A DNA stretch of 64,000 nt from positions 10,077-74,076 of the forward strand of contig JBKPAJ010000075.1 in NCBI GenBank assembly GCA_046726375.1, read 5' to 3'. Each line of letters starts with the position of its first letter. Positions within the stretch are counted from its first letter, which is position 1. Made by a program: the position numbers and the translations under genes. Below are positions 8,362-17,016 of the stretch, one piece after another. Under the pieces are notes generated by a model. The model did no database searches. It saw only the letters and a list, made by a program, of their open reading frames with translations, and was not told where the DNA came from. Source of the DNA: DASPWV01 sp046726375 (GTDB taxonomy: Bacteria; Acidobacteriota; Vicinamibacteria; Vicinamibacterales; UBA2999).

Positions 8362-9743
8362 CGGCTGCCTACCTGACTGTGAACGTCGCGGCCGACGGCG
8401 TCAAGCTCGTCAGGGTCCGTGCCGCACGTGACGCCCCACAAGCTATGCGCACCCGCGCGCCGCACGGTGACGTTTACGAGCTGTCCGACGAGCGCTGGAT
8501 CGCCGGCGAAGTTCACCACTGTATTGCCGCTCGTCCGCCCTGAGAGCTCCCACGCGCGCCGGCGGCTGACGGCATCGACGAGCACTTCCACCGTGTTCCC
8601 CACCGCGGCCTCGTGCCGCTCGATCTGAATGCGTCGCTGCAGCGCCTGCAGCGCCACAATGCGCCGCGTCTTTACCCCGTCCGGCACATCGTCGGCAAGG
8701 CGCTTGGCGGCAAGCGTGTTCGGGCGCTCCGAGTACTTGAACGAAAACATGTACGAGAAGCGCACGGTTTCAGTCAGCGCCAGCGTCTCCTCGAAGTCCG
8801 CCTCCGTTTCGCCGGGAAAGCCAACAATCATATCGGTCGATATCGGAATGTTCGGGATGGCCTCTTGGATCCGCTCAACCAGATGGAGATATTGCTCGCG
8901 CGTGTGGCGGCGCCGCATCGCCTGGAGCACGCGCGTGGAACCCGATTGCACCGGCAGGTGCATGTGCTTGCAGACGGCCGGCAGGTCGCGCACCGCGGCG
9001 ATCAGACGCTCCGACGCGTGCCGCGGGTGCGGGCTCGCGAACCGGATGCGGCGGACTCCCGGCACGTTGTTGACCGCCTCGAGCAGCCCCGGAAAGTCGC
9101 ACCCGGGGTCGTCGGGCGAGGAATAGTGATTCACGATCTGACCGAGAAGATGAATCTCCTGCCGCCCGCTCGCCACCGCCTCACGCACTTCGCCGAGGAT
9201 CTCCGCCTTGGCGCGCATGCGCTCATGGCCCCGGGTGTACGGGACCACGCAGTAGCTGCAATAGTCGTTGCAGCCTTCGATGATGGTGACGTACGCCTTC
9301 ACCGGATCGCCGCGGCGTGTCAGACCCAGGGCAAACGACGGCTCTTCGTACGGAGTGGAAATGTCGATGACAGGTGACGCTATGTCCCGCGCGCGGGCTT
9401 GTTCGACCAGCATGGGCAGCATCTTGACGCGTTGCGTGCCGATGACAATGTCGATCAGGTCTGACTTTTCGAGGAGCCGATTCCCCTCCTGCTGCGCCAC
9501 GCAGCCGGCGACCACGACCATGGGCGCGTGCCCCGTAGCACGATTCAACCCCTTGAGGTCGCCGAGGCGCGTATAGAGCTTGTCTTCCGCTTTCTCGCGG
9601 ACGCTGCACGTATTGATGACGACGAGGTCGGCGTCGATGTCGGCCTCGGCGCGTTCGTAGCCAGACGATTCGAGCAGCCCCGCGATTCTCTCGGAATCGT
9701 GGACGTTCATCTGGCATCCGTAGGTTTCGATGAAATACTTCAT
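8355..9743 (-). CDS. miaB: tRNA-2-methylthio-N6-dimethylallyladenosine synthase MiaB
   Basis: This 462-residue radical-SAM methylthiotransferase adds the 2-methylthio group to i6A37 of tRNAs. The N-terminal UPF0004 domain carries the three auxiliary-cluster cysteines (C10 in ETYGCQMN, C46 in INTCSVRE, C81 in VAGCVAQQ). The radical-SAM CxxxCxxC motif is CNDYCSYC (C158, C162, C165), and a TRAM domain ends the protein (NTVVNFAG). Other family blocks are visible: HLPVQSGS, STDMIVGFPGET. It has a ~20-residue C-terminal extension beyond the TRAM domain that overlaps the bfn start. The 130 bp separating it from recN contain CGCCTTT tandem repeats that run into the recN 3' end. Confidence 0.96.
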   Translation of the reverse strand: MKYFIETYGCQMNVHDSERIAGLLESSGYERAEADIDADLVVINTCSVREKAEDKLYTRLGDLKGLNRATGHAPMVVVAGCVAQQEGNRLLEKSDLIDIVIGTQRVKMLPMLVEQARARDIASPVIDISTPYEEPSFALGLTRRGDPVKAYVTIIEGCNDYCSYCVVPYTRGHERMRAKAEILGEVREAVASGRQEIHLLGQIVNHYSSPDDPGCDFPGLLEAVNNVPGVRRIRFASPHPRHASERLIAAVRDLPAVCKHMHLPVQSGSTRVLQAMRRRHTREQYLHLVERIQEAIPNIPISTDMIVGFPGETEADFEETLALTETVRFSYMFSFKYSERPNTLAAKRLADDVPDGVKTRRIVALQALQRRIQIERHEAAVGNTVEVLVDAVSRRRAWELSGRTSGNTVVNFAGDPALVGQLVNVTVRRAGAHSLWGVTCGTDPDELDAVGRDVHSQVGSRC

Positions 9744-9873
9744 ATGCCTGAATACTTATGCGGTGACTGCATACCCCGCTGGTCAAACGGGTGGGCTGGG
9801 TCCGGGTATTTTGGCGGATTCAATCTTCCCATCCTTGCCTGTCGGCACCCGCCCCGCCCTACCTGCGCCTGCC

Positions 9874-11571
9874 CTACCTTCGCTTTCGCCTTTCGCCTTT
9901 CGCCTGCCCTGAGCGAACGTCGCCGACTCTGACGGCCTGCCCGCCGCGCACGCTCGCTGCCAACAATTCTCTCGCACTTGCCCGTGCCTGAGCACCGGCA
10001 TCTATCCCACCAATCATTCGGGCCAACTCCTCCACTCGGGCCTCCTCGTCGAGACGCCGCACCGAGGTCACCGTGCGCGCTCTCCTGACGCTCTTCTCGA
10101 TATAGAAGTGGGTCGTGCCGGCGGCCGCGATTTGTGGCAGGTGGGTAATGCAAAGCACCTGGAATCGATCGCCGAGCGCGCGCAGTTTCTGCCCCACCAC
10201 TGTCGCAACCCGGCCTCCGATGCCGGCATCCACCTCGTCAAAGATCAACGTCTTGCCCGGCTGGTCGCGTGTGGCGAGTGTCTTGAGCGCCAGCATGACG
10301 CGCGAGAGTTCGCCGCCCGACACGATGCGTGCGAGCGGACGCAACTCCTCGCCCGGGTTAGGCGATAGGTAGAACTCGCCGGTGTCGATGCCGCGCTCCG
10401 ACCATCGCGCTTCGTCCTCGCTTGTCGTCAGGCGCGCTTCGAAGCGCGTGCGCTCCATCGCGAGATCGGCGAGTTCGTGTTCGAGCGCGGCCGCGAATTT
10501 TGTCGCCGCGGCGCGTCGGCCCTCCGACAGTTGTCGCGCTTCGCGGAGAAACTCCTGTGCCGCGTCTGCCAGCACCGACTCAATCGCCGCCGCACTGCCG
10601 CCCCCGCCTGTCAGGGCGCTGTACTCAGCATCGAGCGCATCGCGCCGGGCAATCACCTCAGCTAGCGTCGGCCCGTGCTTTCGTTTCAGGCGCTCGAGCA
10701 GCGCAAGGCGCTCTTCCACGTGCTGGAGCCGGGCAGGCGAGGCGTCGATACCCTCGGCGAAGTCGCGAAGAGTAAAGGCCAGATCCTCGAGCTGCGCCTT
10801 GATGCCGTCCTGCTGATCGAGGTATTGCGCAAATTTCGGATCGATCGAGGCGAGCTCCGCCACCCGCTTCCACACGTGCGCGAGCGCGCTCAGCGCCGAG
10901 GATTCAGATTCGTAAAGCTCGCTGTAGCTCTCGCCGCAGAGACGCTGGATCATGTCGGCGCTTCGCAGAATCTGCCGGGTGGCGGCAAGCTCCTCGTCTT
11001 CATCAGGCTCGAGCACCGCCTTCTTCAACTCGGAGAGCTGGAATTCCACCAGCTCGAGCCGCGCGGCCCGCTCGCGGCTGTCCATGCGCAGCCGATCGAG
11101 CTGCTCGCGCAGTGATCGCACTTTTGCAAACGCCACGGCAACGCGAGTCTGCGTGCTGTCGAGTCCGGCCCAGCCGTCGAGTACCGGCAGATGCTGTTCT
11201 GGGTCCAGGAGTTGTTGATGTTCGTGCTGCCCGTGCAACTCGACGAGCCGATTCGAAAGGTCCTTGAGCGCCGCGGCGGTCGCCAACGCCCCGGAGATGA
11301 ACGCGCGGCTCCGGCCCTGCGCTGTGAGCTCGCGTCGGACGATAAGCTCGGTATCGTCAGGCGCGTCGAAGATGGCTTCGACGGTGGCGAGCTCTTCGCC
11401 GGTCCGCACCAGATCGCTCGAAGCACGGCCCCCGAGGAGCAGCCCGACGGCTTCAACGAGGATGGATTTTCCAGCTCCCGTCTCCCCCGTCAGGATGTTA
11501 AACGCTTGTTCAAACTCGACCGAGACCGACTCGATGACCGCGAGGTTACGTATCGCCAGATAGCGGAGCAC
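9874..11571 (-). CDS. recN: DNA repair protein RecN
   Basis: A 565-residue SMC-like ATPase. The N-terminal LRYLAIRNLAVIES and Walker A GETGAGKS (29-36) are diagnostic, as is the C-terminal ABC block with VSGGELSRVMLALK and Walker B LIFDEVDAGIGG. A long coiled-coil region lies between. RecN acts early at double-strand breaks in recombination repair. The start is GTG at 11571, giving the canonical beginning. The last ~25 residues (GGQAVRVGDVRSGQAKGERRKRR, of which the tail is basic) are encoded by GGCGAAA-like tandem repeats at about 9885-9912 and are probably not part of the conserved fold. A GATTG-rich inverted array starts 5 bp upstream of the start codon. Confidence 0.95.
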   Translation of the reverse strand: MLRYLAIRNLAVIESVSVEFEQAFNILTGETGAGKSILVEAVGLLLGGRASSDLVRTGEELATVEAIFDAPDDTELIVRRELTAQGRSRAFISGALATAAALKDLSNRLVELHGQHEHQQLLDPEQHLPVLDGWAGLDSTQTRVAVAFAKVRSLREQLDRLRMDSRERAARLELVEFQLSELKKAVLEPDEDEELAATRQILRSADMIQRLCGESYSELYESESSALSALAHVWKRVAELASIDPKFAQYLDQQDGIKAQLEDLAFTLRDFAEGIDASPARLQHVEERLALLERLKRKHGPTLAEVIARRDALDAEYSALTGGGGSAAAIESVLADAAQEFLREARQLSEGRRAAATKFAAALEHELADLAMERTRFEARLTTSEDEARWSERGIDTGEFYLSPNPGEELRPLARIVSGGELSRVMLALKTLATRDQPGKTLIFDEVDAGIGGRVATVVGQKLRALGDRFQVLCITHLPQIAAAGTTHFYIEKSVRRARTVTSVRRLDEEARVEELARMIGGIDAGAQARASARELLAASVRGGQAVRVGDVRSGQAKGERRKRR

Positions 11572-11576
11572 GAGGC

Positions 11577-11672
11577 GATTGTAGATTGCGGATTGATGAT
11601 TGAAGATTGGATTGGAGGGGACTTCGGCTCGGTGATCAATCGACCTATCAATCCGGCATCGGCAATCAACCG
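11577..11672. repeat. GATTGCA-type inverted array, locus 1
   Basis: The left arm is a run of imperfect 7-bp units (GATTGTA, GATTGCG, GATTGAT, GATTGAA, GATTGGATTGG). The right arm carries the inverted form (ATCAATC, ATCAATCC, GCAATCAACC), with a ~25-bp GC-rich centre. It fills the gap between the divergent recN and tolQ genes. The same design recurs at 39171-39318 and 46331-46421. Confidence 0.75.
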
Positions 11673-11708
11673 TCCGAAATGTCCGCGAAGTCCCACGCAG
11701 TCAGCGGT

Positions 11709-11738
11709 TTGACAGAATTTCACAGCATGTGGTACCGT
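11709..11738 (+). promoter_or_regulatory. Possible sigma-70-type promoter for the tol-pal operon
   Basis: TTGACA lies at 11709-11714 and a weak TACCGT -10 box at 11733-11738, with an 18-bp spacer. It is about 110 bp upstream of the preferred tolQ start and just downstream of the hairpin array. The -35 is perfect but the -10 is poor, so this is tentative. Confidence 0.3.
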
Positions 11739-11849
11739 TTCACGAATCCGCGCTCACCCAGCAGCGCATTCCCCGATCGATTCAACCCGGAGGGCTTGTT
11801 GCCGACGCCTGGAGCGTTTGTCCTGGCACTGCAACTTCAGGGGGGTGCT

Positions 11850-12554
11850 GTGTCCTCTCCCGAAGCTGCGGCAGATTTCATTCAACTGATTCGTGGAGCG
11901 AGCCCCGCCGTCCAGGGCGTGCTGCTGTTCCTGATGCTGTTCTCGGTGGCGTCCTGGGCCATCGTGCTTTACAAGGCCTGGGTCTTCAGCCGCCTGGAAA
12001 AGCAGTCGGCCACCTTCCTGGATGTCTTCCGCCGCAGCACCAAGTTTTCCGAGGTGCAGGCGGTCTGTAAGTCGCTGGCCGACAGCCCGCTGGTAGGCAT
12101 CTTCCAGGCGGGCTATGCGGAATTGAACCTGCAGTTGCGCCAGCCGGCGGCCTCAGGCAGTCCCGGAAGCCCTGCGCCGCGTCCAACCCTGAAGAGTCTG
12201 TCGGCGGTGGACCGCGCGTTGCTGCGCGCGTCGAACGTCGAGGTCATCAAACTGGAGAAGCGCGTGCCATTTCTCGCCACCACTGCCAGCATCACCCCGT
12301 TCATCGGGCTGCTCGGCACCGTGTGGGGCATCATGACCGCCTTCGAAGCAATCGGCCGCCAGGGATCGACCGATCTCGCGGTTGTCGCCCCCGGCATCGC
12401 GGAAGCGCTCATCACCACCGCGATGGGTCTGTTCGCTGCGATCCCGGCGGTCTACTTCTACAACCACTTCACGACGAAGGTGAAAACCTTGGCCGCGGAC
12501 ATGGATGATTTCGCGCTCGAGTTCCTCAATATCGCTGAAAGGAATTTCACCTAG
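11850..12554 (+). CDS. tolQ: TolQ/ExbB-type proton channel protein
   Basis: MotA/TolQ/ExbB-family inner-membrane protein, 234 residues from GTG 11850. That start follows a GGGGGG Shine-Dalgarno-like run and gives a normal TolQ length. The frame is open ~80 codons further upstream, but that stretch is not TolQ-like and crosses the repeat array. TM1 (VLLFLMLFSVASWAIVLYKAW) comes first. Two further TM segments include the TASITPFIGLLGTVWGIMTAF region and ALITTAMGLFAAIPAVYFYN. Together with TolR it forms the proton-driven stator that energises TolA during envelope constriction. It is the first gene of a tight plus-strand operon, 2 bp from tolR. Confidence 0.92.
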   Translation: MSSPEAAADFIQLIRGASPAVQGVLLFLMLFSVASWAIVLYKAWVFSRLEKQSATFLDVFRRSTKFSEVQAVCKSLADSPLVGIFQAGYAELNLQLRQPAASGSPGSPAPRPTLKSLSAVDRALLRASNVEVIKLEKRVPFLATTASITPFIGLLGTVWGIMTAFEAIGRQGSTDLAVVAPGIAEALITTAMGLFAAIPAVYFYNHFTTKVKTLAADMDDFALEFLNIAERNFT

Positions 12555-12556
12555 CG

Positions 12557-13018
12557 ATGCCGAAAGTCATGGCGCAGCCCTCGGCAGGAGACGCACGCGG
12601 CCGGCGAGGGCGCCGCGTGTCGAGCACGCTCGCGGAGATCAACGTTATCCCGCTGGTTGATGTGATGCTGGTGCTGCTCATCATCTTCATGGTGGCGGCG
12701 CCGATGCTACAGCGCGGAGTGGAAGTCAATTTGCCGCAGGCACGCAACACGCAGAAGCTTACGCAGGAGCTGATTTACATCACGGTTCCACTTTCGTACC
12801 GTCAGGATCGTAAGGTCTTTCTCGACGACGAGGCAGTGTCGATCGATTTTCTGGCGGAGCGGACGCGGCAGGCGATGCTTGGACGGAGCCAGCGCTCCGT
12901 CTATCTCCGCAGCGATGGCGAAGTGCAGATGCAGGAGTTGCTGCAGGTGTTCGATCGTTTGAAGGAAGGCGGAATCGAGCGCGTGGGCATCGTCGCCCAG
13001 CAGCGAGGACGACAGTAG
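12557..13018 (+). CDS. tolR: TolR/ExbD-type protein
   Basis: 153 residues: a short basic cytoplasmic N-terminus (GRRGRRVSS), the family motif INVIPLVDVMLVLLIIFMV with the conserved proton-path Asp in one TM helix, and a periplasmic ExbD fold. The periplasmic part includes VYLRSDGEVQMQELLQVFD and ends EGGIERVGIVAQ. It partners the upstream TolQ-like protein. The TAG stop shares its last base with the GTG start of the next gene (TAGTG), indicating coupling. Confidence 0.93.
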   Translation: MPKVMAQPSAGDARGRRGRRVSSTLAEINVIPLVDVMLVLLIIFMVAAPMLQRGVEVNLPQARNTQKLTQELIYITVPLSYRQDRKVFLDDEAVSIDFLAERTRQAMLGRSQRSVYLRSDGEVQMQELLQVFDRLKEGGIERVGIVAQQRGRQ

Positions 13019-13794
13019 TGGACGCCGTTTCTCAGGTTCTGGCGGGTCGCGGGCGCGAGCTTGGCGGCATGGACCGGATGCTGGCGGCATCAGCGGCCGG
13101 CCACTTCGCGCTCGTCGCCCTGATTGCGCTGTTGCCGGCGTCGTGGCTCGGCGGCCACTTGCAGAAAGAGCCTGAGAACGTCATGACGATCAGCCTGGGT
13201 GGTCCCGAGGGACCGCGCACCGGCATGACGACGGCGGATGCGCGGCCGATTCAAACCACGGCCGTGGAAACCAGAAAAGCGATCGAACCGGTACGTCCGC
13301 CGGCCGCACGCGAACCGGAGATGGTCGAGCCGAAAAAACTCGCGCCTAAGAAAGCGGAAGCGAAAATGGAAAATCCGGCGAAAGATGCCAAGAGCCGGAC
13401 TCCCACACGCGGCGCGGAAGTACGGCCTGGCAGCGCCGTCGCGGAAACCGGCGCGCGCGGCCAGGGGTTTGGGCTGTCGGCCGGCGGGTTTGGATCGGCC
13501 GGCTATTTGGATGTCGCGAATTTCTGTTGCCCGGAATATCTATCCACGATGCTCGAGTTGATCAGACGTAATTGGGATAGGAATCAACAGGCCGCTGGCA
13601 CCACGGTGATGCGTTACACCATTCAACGTGACGGCCGCATCACTGACGTCCTCGTCGAACGCTCCAGCGGATATGCCGCGCTCGACTTCATGGCGCAACG
13701 CGCGCTTCTCAACACTCGGGAATTGCCGCCGCTGCCCGCGGCGTTTACCGAGCCATCGCTAACGGTTCATCTGATCTTTGAATATTTGAGATGA
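13018..13794 (+). CDS. TolA/TonB-like energy transducer
   Basis: 258 residues with one N-terminal TM anchor (about 26-45, AGHFALVALIALLPASWLGG). A Pro/Lys/Glu-rich periplasm-spanning linker (about 75-145, with KKLAPKKAEAKMENPAKD) follows, then a C-terminal TonB-type domain (about 175-258: VMRYTIQRDGRITDVLVERSSGYAALD). In this position it should be the TolA equivalent, linking the TolQR motor to TolB and Pal. The C-terminal fold reads more like TonB than classical TolA, so I leave the symbol blank. It overlaps tolB by 4 bp (ATGA). Confidence 0.85.
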   Translation: MDAVSQVLAGRGRELGGMDRMLAASAAGHFALVALIALLPASWLGGHLQKEPENVMTISLGGPEGPRTGMTTADARPIQTTAVETRKAIEPVRPPAAREPEMVEPKKLAPKKAEAKMENPAKDAKSRTPTRGAEVRPGSAVAETGARGQGFGLSAGGFGSAGYLDVANFCCPEYLSTMLELIRRNWDRNQQAAGTTVMRYTIQRDGRITDVLVERSSGYAALDFMAQRALLNTRELPPLPAAFTEPSLTVHLIFEYLR

Positions 13795-15155
13795 CGATAC
13801 CTACCTTTTTGTCCTTGCTCTCGTTGGTCGTGCTGACAATGGTCGCGGCCTCGGCGCAGCAGCCACCGGCGCAGCCCCCGGCCCCGCAGCAACCCAGCAA
13901 CATCGAACTTCGATTGACGGGCGACCCGGGCACGCCGCCACGACTGGCGGTGCCGGACTTCCTCGCGCTCTCCGCCGACAAGGAAACACAGGACGCGGCG
14001 CGGGTGATCGCCGAAGTGCTGTGGAATGATCTCGACTTCGAGCGCGAGTTTTACATGATTCCGCGCGATACCTACCGATCGATCCCACGGCCGCCGAGCA
14101 TCGCCGCCCCGCCGTTCGATCAATGGCGCGAGCTTGGCGCCGATGGCCTACTCGTCGGTTCGGTCCAGAAGAACGGCAACGACTTCCGGATCGAGATGCG
14201 CCTGTACAACGTGCGTGCGCGACAGCAGATTTATTCTCGCGAGTACAGCGGCTCGGCGGCAAACCCGCGCCTCTACTCTCACACGATTGCGGACGAAGTG
14301 CACGAGTCACAACGGCAATTGCGAGGCGTGGCGCGGACCAAGCTGACTTTTTCCTCGGATCGCAATCGTGACCGCGTCACCGGTACCGTCGAGAACCGCG
14401 ATGTCAAGGAGGTGTACATCGCGGATTACGACGGCGCGAACCAGCGCCGGATCACGATCAACCGCCAGTTGAACATCACACCGGTGTGGGCGCCCGACGG
14501 CCGCTCCATCGCATACACGTCATACCGCAGCGGCTTTCCTGACATCTACATCTCAATGATTTATCAGGGGACGATGAGCACGCCGACCAAGGGCGTGGGG
14601 CAGAATTTTCTGCCGGCGTTCTCGCCTGACGGCACGCGCATCGCGTTCACATCGAACCGGGACGGCAACTCCGAGATCTACGTAATGAATCGCGACGGCA
14701 GCAATATGCGCCGCTTGACGAGTCATCCTGGCATCGACGTTACGCCAACCTGGTCGCCTACGGGTACACAGATCGCGTTTACGTCGGACCGATCGGGCTC
14801 ACCAGCGATTTATGTCGTTGACACCGATGGTTTGGGGCTCCGGCGCATCAGCTCCGACAGCTACGCCGATCGTCCAACCTGGTCGCCTGCGCCATACAAC
14901 GAGATCGCCTATACCGCGCGCACAGGGCCCGGCTTCGATCTCAAGGTGTTGAACATCGCGAGCGGGGAAATCCGTCAGATCACGTTTGGCGAAGGGAGCA
15001 ATGAAAGCCCTGCGTGGGCGCCGAACGGACGGCACATGGCGTTTACGTCCACGCGCGGGGGGCGCACCCAGGTGTTTACTGTCGATCGCGACGGCAAGAA
15101 CGTGCGTCAGATCACGCGTGAAGGCAATAATTTCACGCCAAACTGGTCACAGTAA
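13791..15155 (+). CDS. tolB: Tol-Pal system periplasmic beta-propeller TolB
   Basis: 454 residues. A signal peptide (TIPTFLSLLSLVVLTMVAASAQ) and a Pro/Gln-rich spacer precede an N-terminal alpha/beta domain (RLAVPDFLAL ... LLVGSVQKNGNDF). Repeated propeller blades of the form PVWAPDGRSIAYTSYRSG, PAFSPDGTRIAFTSNRDG, PTWSPTGTQIAFTSDRSG and PAWAPNGRHMAFTSTRGG follow. TolB interacts with Pal and TolA in the periplasm. The length is close to the usual ~430 residues. A 144-bp gap with hairpins separates it from pal. Confidence 0.95.
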   Translation: MTIPTFLSLLSLVVLTMVAASAQQPPAQPPAPQQPSNIELRLTGDPGTPPRLAVPDFLALSADKETQDAARVIAEVLWNDLDFEREFYMIPRDTYRSIPRPPSIAAPPFDQWRELGADGLLVGSVQKNGNDFRIEMRLYNVRARQQIYSREYSGSAANPRLYSHTIADEVHESQRQLRGVARTKLTFSSDRNRDRVTGTVENRDVKEVYIADYDGANQRRITINRQLNITPVWAPDGRSIAYTSYRSGFPDIYISMIYQGTMSTPTKGVGQNFLPAFSPDGTRIAFTSNRDGNSEIYVMNRDGSNMRRLTSHPGIDVTPTWSPTGTQIAFTSDRSGSPAIYVVDTDGLGLRRISSDSYADRPTWSPAPYNEIAYTARTGPGFDLKVLNIASGEIRQITFGEGSNESPAWAPNGRHMAFTSTRGGRTQVFTVDRDGKNVRQITREGNNFTPNWSQ

Positions 15156-15230
15156 CGCGGTGCGACAGGTGCGGAGGGTGCGAGGAGTACGAAGGGTGCG
15201 GTGCAATAAGGCGGTCGGCCGCAGGATCCT

Positions 15231-15269
15231 ACCGGCGAAAGCCGGTCTCACCCGCGCGGTGCTACCGCG
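15231..15269. repeat. Twin hairpins between tolB and pal
   Basis: Two perfect 6-bp stems stand side by side: ACCGGC-GAAA-GCCGGT (15231-15246) and CGCGGT-GCT-ACCGCG (15255-15269). No T-run follows, so this is not a classical intrinsic terminator. It could be a REP-type palindrome pair that adjusts tolB/pal mRNA stability or read-through. Confidence 0.6.
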
Positions 15270-15299
15270 AATGCGGTCCTAACCGCCGAGAGGACATGA

Positions 15300-15863
15300 A
15301 TGATGCGAAGGAGTTTGGTTCTGATCGTGGCCGCGTTCATCATCGCCGCGTGCGCGAAGAAAACCGCCCCGGTGGCGCGCCCGATGCCACCCCCAAGCAC
15401 GACCGCCACCGCCGCAGGCGATACGACTGCGCCGCTGCCGCCCGAACCGGTGGCCGAGCCCCTACCGGTGCCGCCGATTCCGGAAGATACCGTTGCCGGG
15501 CGGTCGCTCGACGAGCTCAATCGCGACTCGCCGCTCAAAGCGGTGTTCTATGAGCTCGACAGTGCGGAGCTTTCTCCCGACGCGCAACGTGCGTTGGAGG
15601 AGAACGCCGGCGTTCTGAAACAGTACGGCACCTGGCAGATCACGATCGAAGGACACTGCGACGAACGCGGGACGGCCGAATACAACCTCGGACTCGGCGA
15701 ACGCCGGGCGCTCACCGCGCGTGACTACCTGATGTCACTTGGGATTCCCGCGACGCGCCTCAAGACGGTCAGCTACGGTAAGGAGTTTCCGTTCGATCCC
15801 GCCCACAACGAAGCGGCCTGGGCGAAGAATCGCCGCGCGCACTTCGTGATAACTGCCAAGTAG
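15300..15863 (+). CDS. pal: Peptidoglycan-associated lipoprotein Pal
   Basis: 187-residue outer-membrane lipoprotein. The lipobox is IIAAC with the acylated Cys at 18 (from the first of two adjacent ATGs). A Pro-rich linker leads to an OmpA-like domain with the peptidoglycan-binding signature ITIEGHCDERGTAEYNLGLG and a later AKNRRAHF block. A good Shine-Dalgarno (GAGAGGA) lies 5-8 bp upstream. Pal tethers the outer membrane to the cell wall and is the terminal receptor of the Tol motor. It is downstream of tolB, as in most Tol operons. Confidence 0.95.
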   Translation: MMRRSLVLIVAAFIIAACAKKTAPVARPMPPPSTTATAAGDTTAPLPPEPVAEPLPVPPIPEDTVAGRSLDELNRDSPLKAVFYELDSAELSPDAQRALEENAGVLKQYGTWQITIEGHCDERGTAEYNLGLGERRALTARDYLMSLGIPATRLKTVSYGKEFPFDPAHNEAAWAKNRRAHFVITAK

Positions 15864-16015
15864 GTTTCCTCACGGAAGTTCCTCCCGTGGGTTCCTCAGG
15901 CGCGTTCGCGAGGTTCGAACCCTCGTCGAACTGACGTGCGGAATCGTTGTAAGGAACTTAGGTGAGCAACATACGTGGCTGCGACGGGCGCCACAGTAAG
16001 CGAGATAATGGAATC

Positions 16016-16879
16016 ATGACAAGAGTTGCAACTGCGCTGCTAACCGGGTTTGCGCTTGCCGCATTCGCATCGCCCGCCGTCGCCCAGAGCCGACGCGAGA
16101 TGCAGATGATGGCCGACATCCGCATGCTGCAGGAGCAGACGCAGCAACTGCAGCAGCAGATGCAGACCGCCATCACGACGCTCAGCGATGCGCTCAAGAC
16201 CATCAACACCCGCATCGACGATCAGAACAACGCCACGCGCAAGGCGTTTGCCGATCAAAAGCTGCTCGTCGACGAGCTCGCCGGCAATCTGCGCATGATC
16301 AAAGAGCGCGTGGACGATACCAACGTCCGCATCGGATCGCTGTCACAGGAAGTTGAAGCGCTGCGGCTCTCGATCCCACAGTCCGCTCCTGCGCCAACGC
16401 CCGGGATCGATCCGTCGCAGCCGTCGGCGGCTACCCCGGGTCAGCCGGTGCCCGCGCCGGCGCCGCCGGCGCCGGTCGGACCGGGCGTGTCGCCGCAGCG
16501 GATGTTCGAGAGTTCCTGGTCCGACTACACCGCCGGCCAGTGGGCGACGTGCGTGCAGGGATTCGACATGTATCTGCGTACCTTCCCGCGCAACGAAATG
16601 GCCGCCGACGCGCAGTTTTATATCGGCGAATGCCAGTTTCAGGATGGCAAGTTCACGGAAGCGGTCGACGCGTACAATCGCACGGTCACGACGTATCCGC
16701 GCAGCGCGAAAGTCCCGGACGCGATGTACAAACGCGGGTTGGCGCTCGAGCGTCTTGGTCAAAGCGATCGCGCCCGCGAGTCCTACGAGCAAGTGATGAA
16801 GAACTATCCCGACAGCGACGCGGCGCGGCTGGCGAAACAGAATCTGGATCGCCTCGGCCGAGGGCGTCCGAAAGGTTAG
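16016..16879 (+). CDS. cpoB: Tol-Pal system coordinator CpoB/YbgF
   Basis: 287 residues from ATG 16016; the frame is open upstream but only this start gives a clean signal peptide (TRVATALLTGFALAAFASPAVAQ). A glutamine-rich coiled coil (about 25-110: LQEQTQQLQQQMQT) is followed by a Pro/Ala linker and three C-terminal TPRs (ESSWSDYTAGQWATCVQGF, AQFYIGECQFQDGKFTEAVD, AMYKRGLALERLGQSDRARE). CpoB links Tol constriction to PBP1b-dependent peptidoglycan synthesis in E. coli. Its TAG stop lies at the edge of the ~128-bp dispersed repeat that follows. Confidence 0.92.
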   Translation: MTRVATALLTGFALAAFASPAVAQSRREMQMMADIRMLQEQTQQLQQQMQTAITTLSDALKTINTRIDDQNNATRKAFADQKLLVDELAGNLRMIKERVDDTNVRIGSLSQEVEALRLSIPQSAPAPTPGIDPSQPSAATPGQPVPAPAPPAPVGPGVSPQRMFESSWSDYTAGQWATCVQGFDMYLRTFPRNEMAADAQFYIGECQFQDGKFTEAVDAYNRTVTTYPRSAKVPDAMYKRGLALERLGQSDRARESYEQVMKNYPDSDAARLAKQNLDRLGRGRPKG

Positions 16880-17003
16880 CCCCTCAATTCACTTGTGTTC
16901 GCAATCGTGGCCTCGATCCGATTCCAACGCTCGGGCCGAAACCGGCATGGTTCGAGCGTTTCGCGCCGTTGGCGTTCCGAATTCAAGGGAGCTTTGGGGT
17001 TAG
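16876..17003. repeat. Dispersed ~130-bp element, copy A
   Basis: This matches 46202-46331 with about seven substitutions and a few short indels by hand count. Both copies begin with TTAGCC, in which TAG is the in-frame stop of the preceding gene, and end with TTGGGGTTAG. Inside are CAATTCACTTGTG near the left end and GAATTCAAG near the right. In copy B the ends contain TCACTTG/CAAGTGA as a 7-bp inverted pair. No coding potential is seen. A four-fold heptamer repeat lies 14 bp downstream. Confidence 0.88.
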
Positions 17004-17016
17004 GTGAGGGTTTTCG

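Noticed and set aside
15156..15299. Intrinsic terminator between tolB and pal
   Set aside because: The hairpins are good but no T-run follows, so a terminator cannot be claimed.
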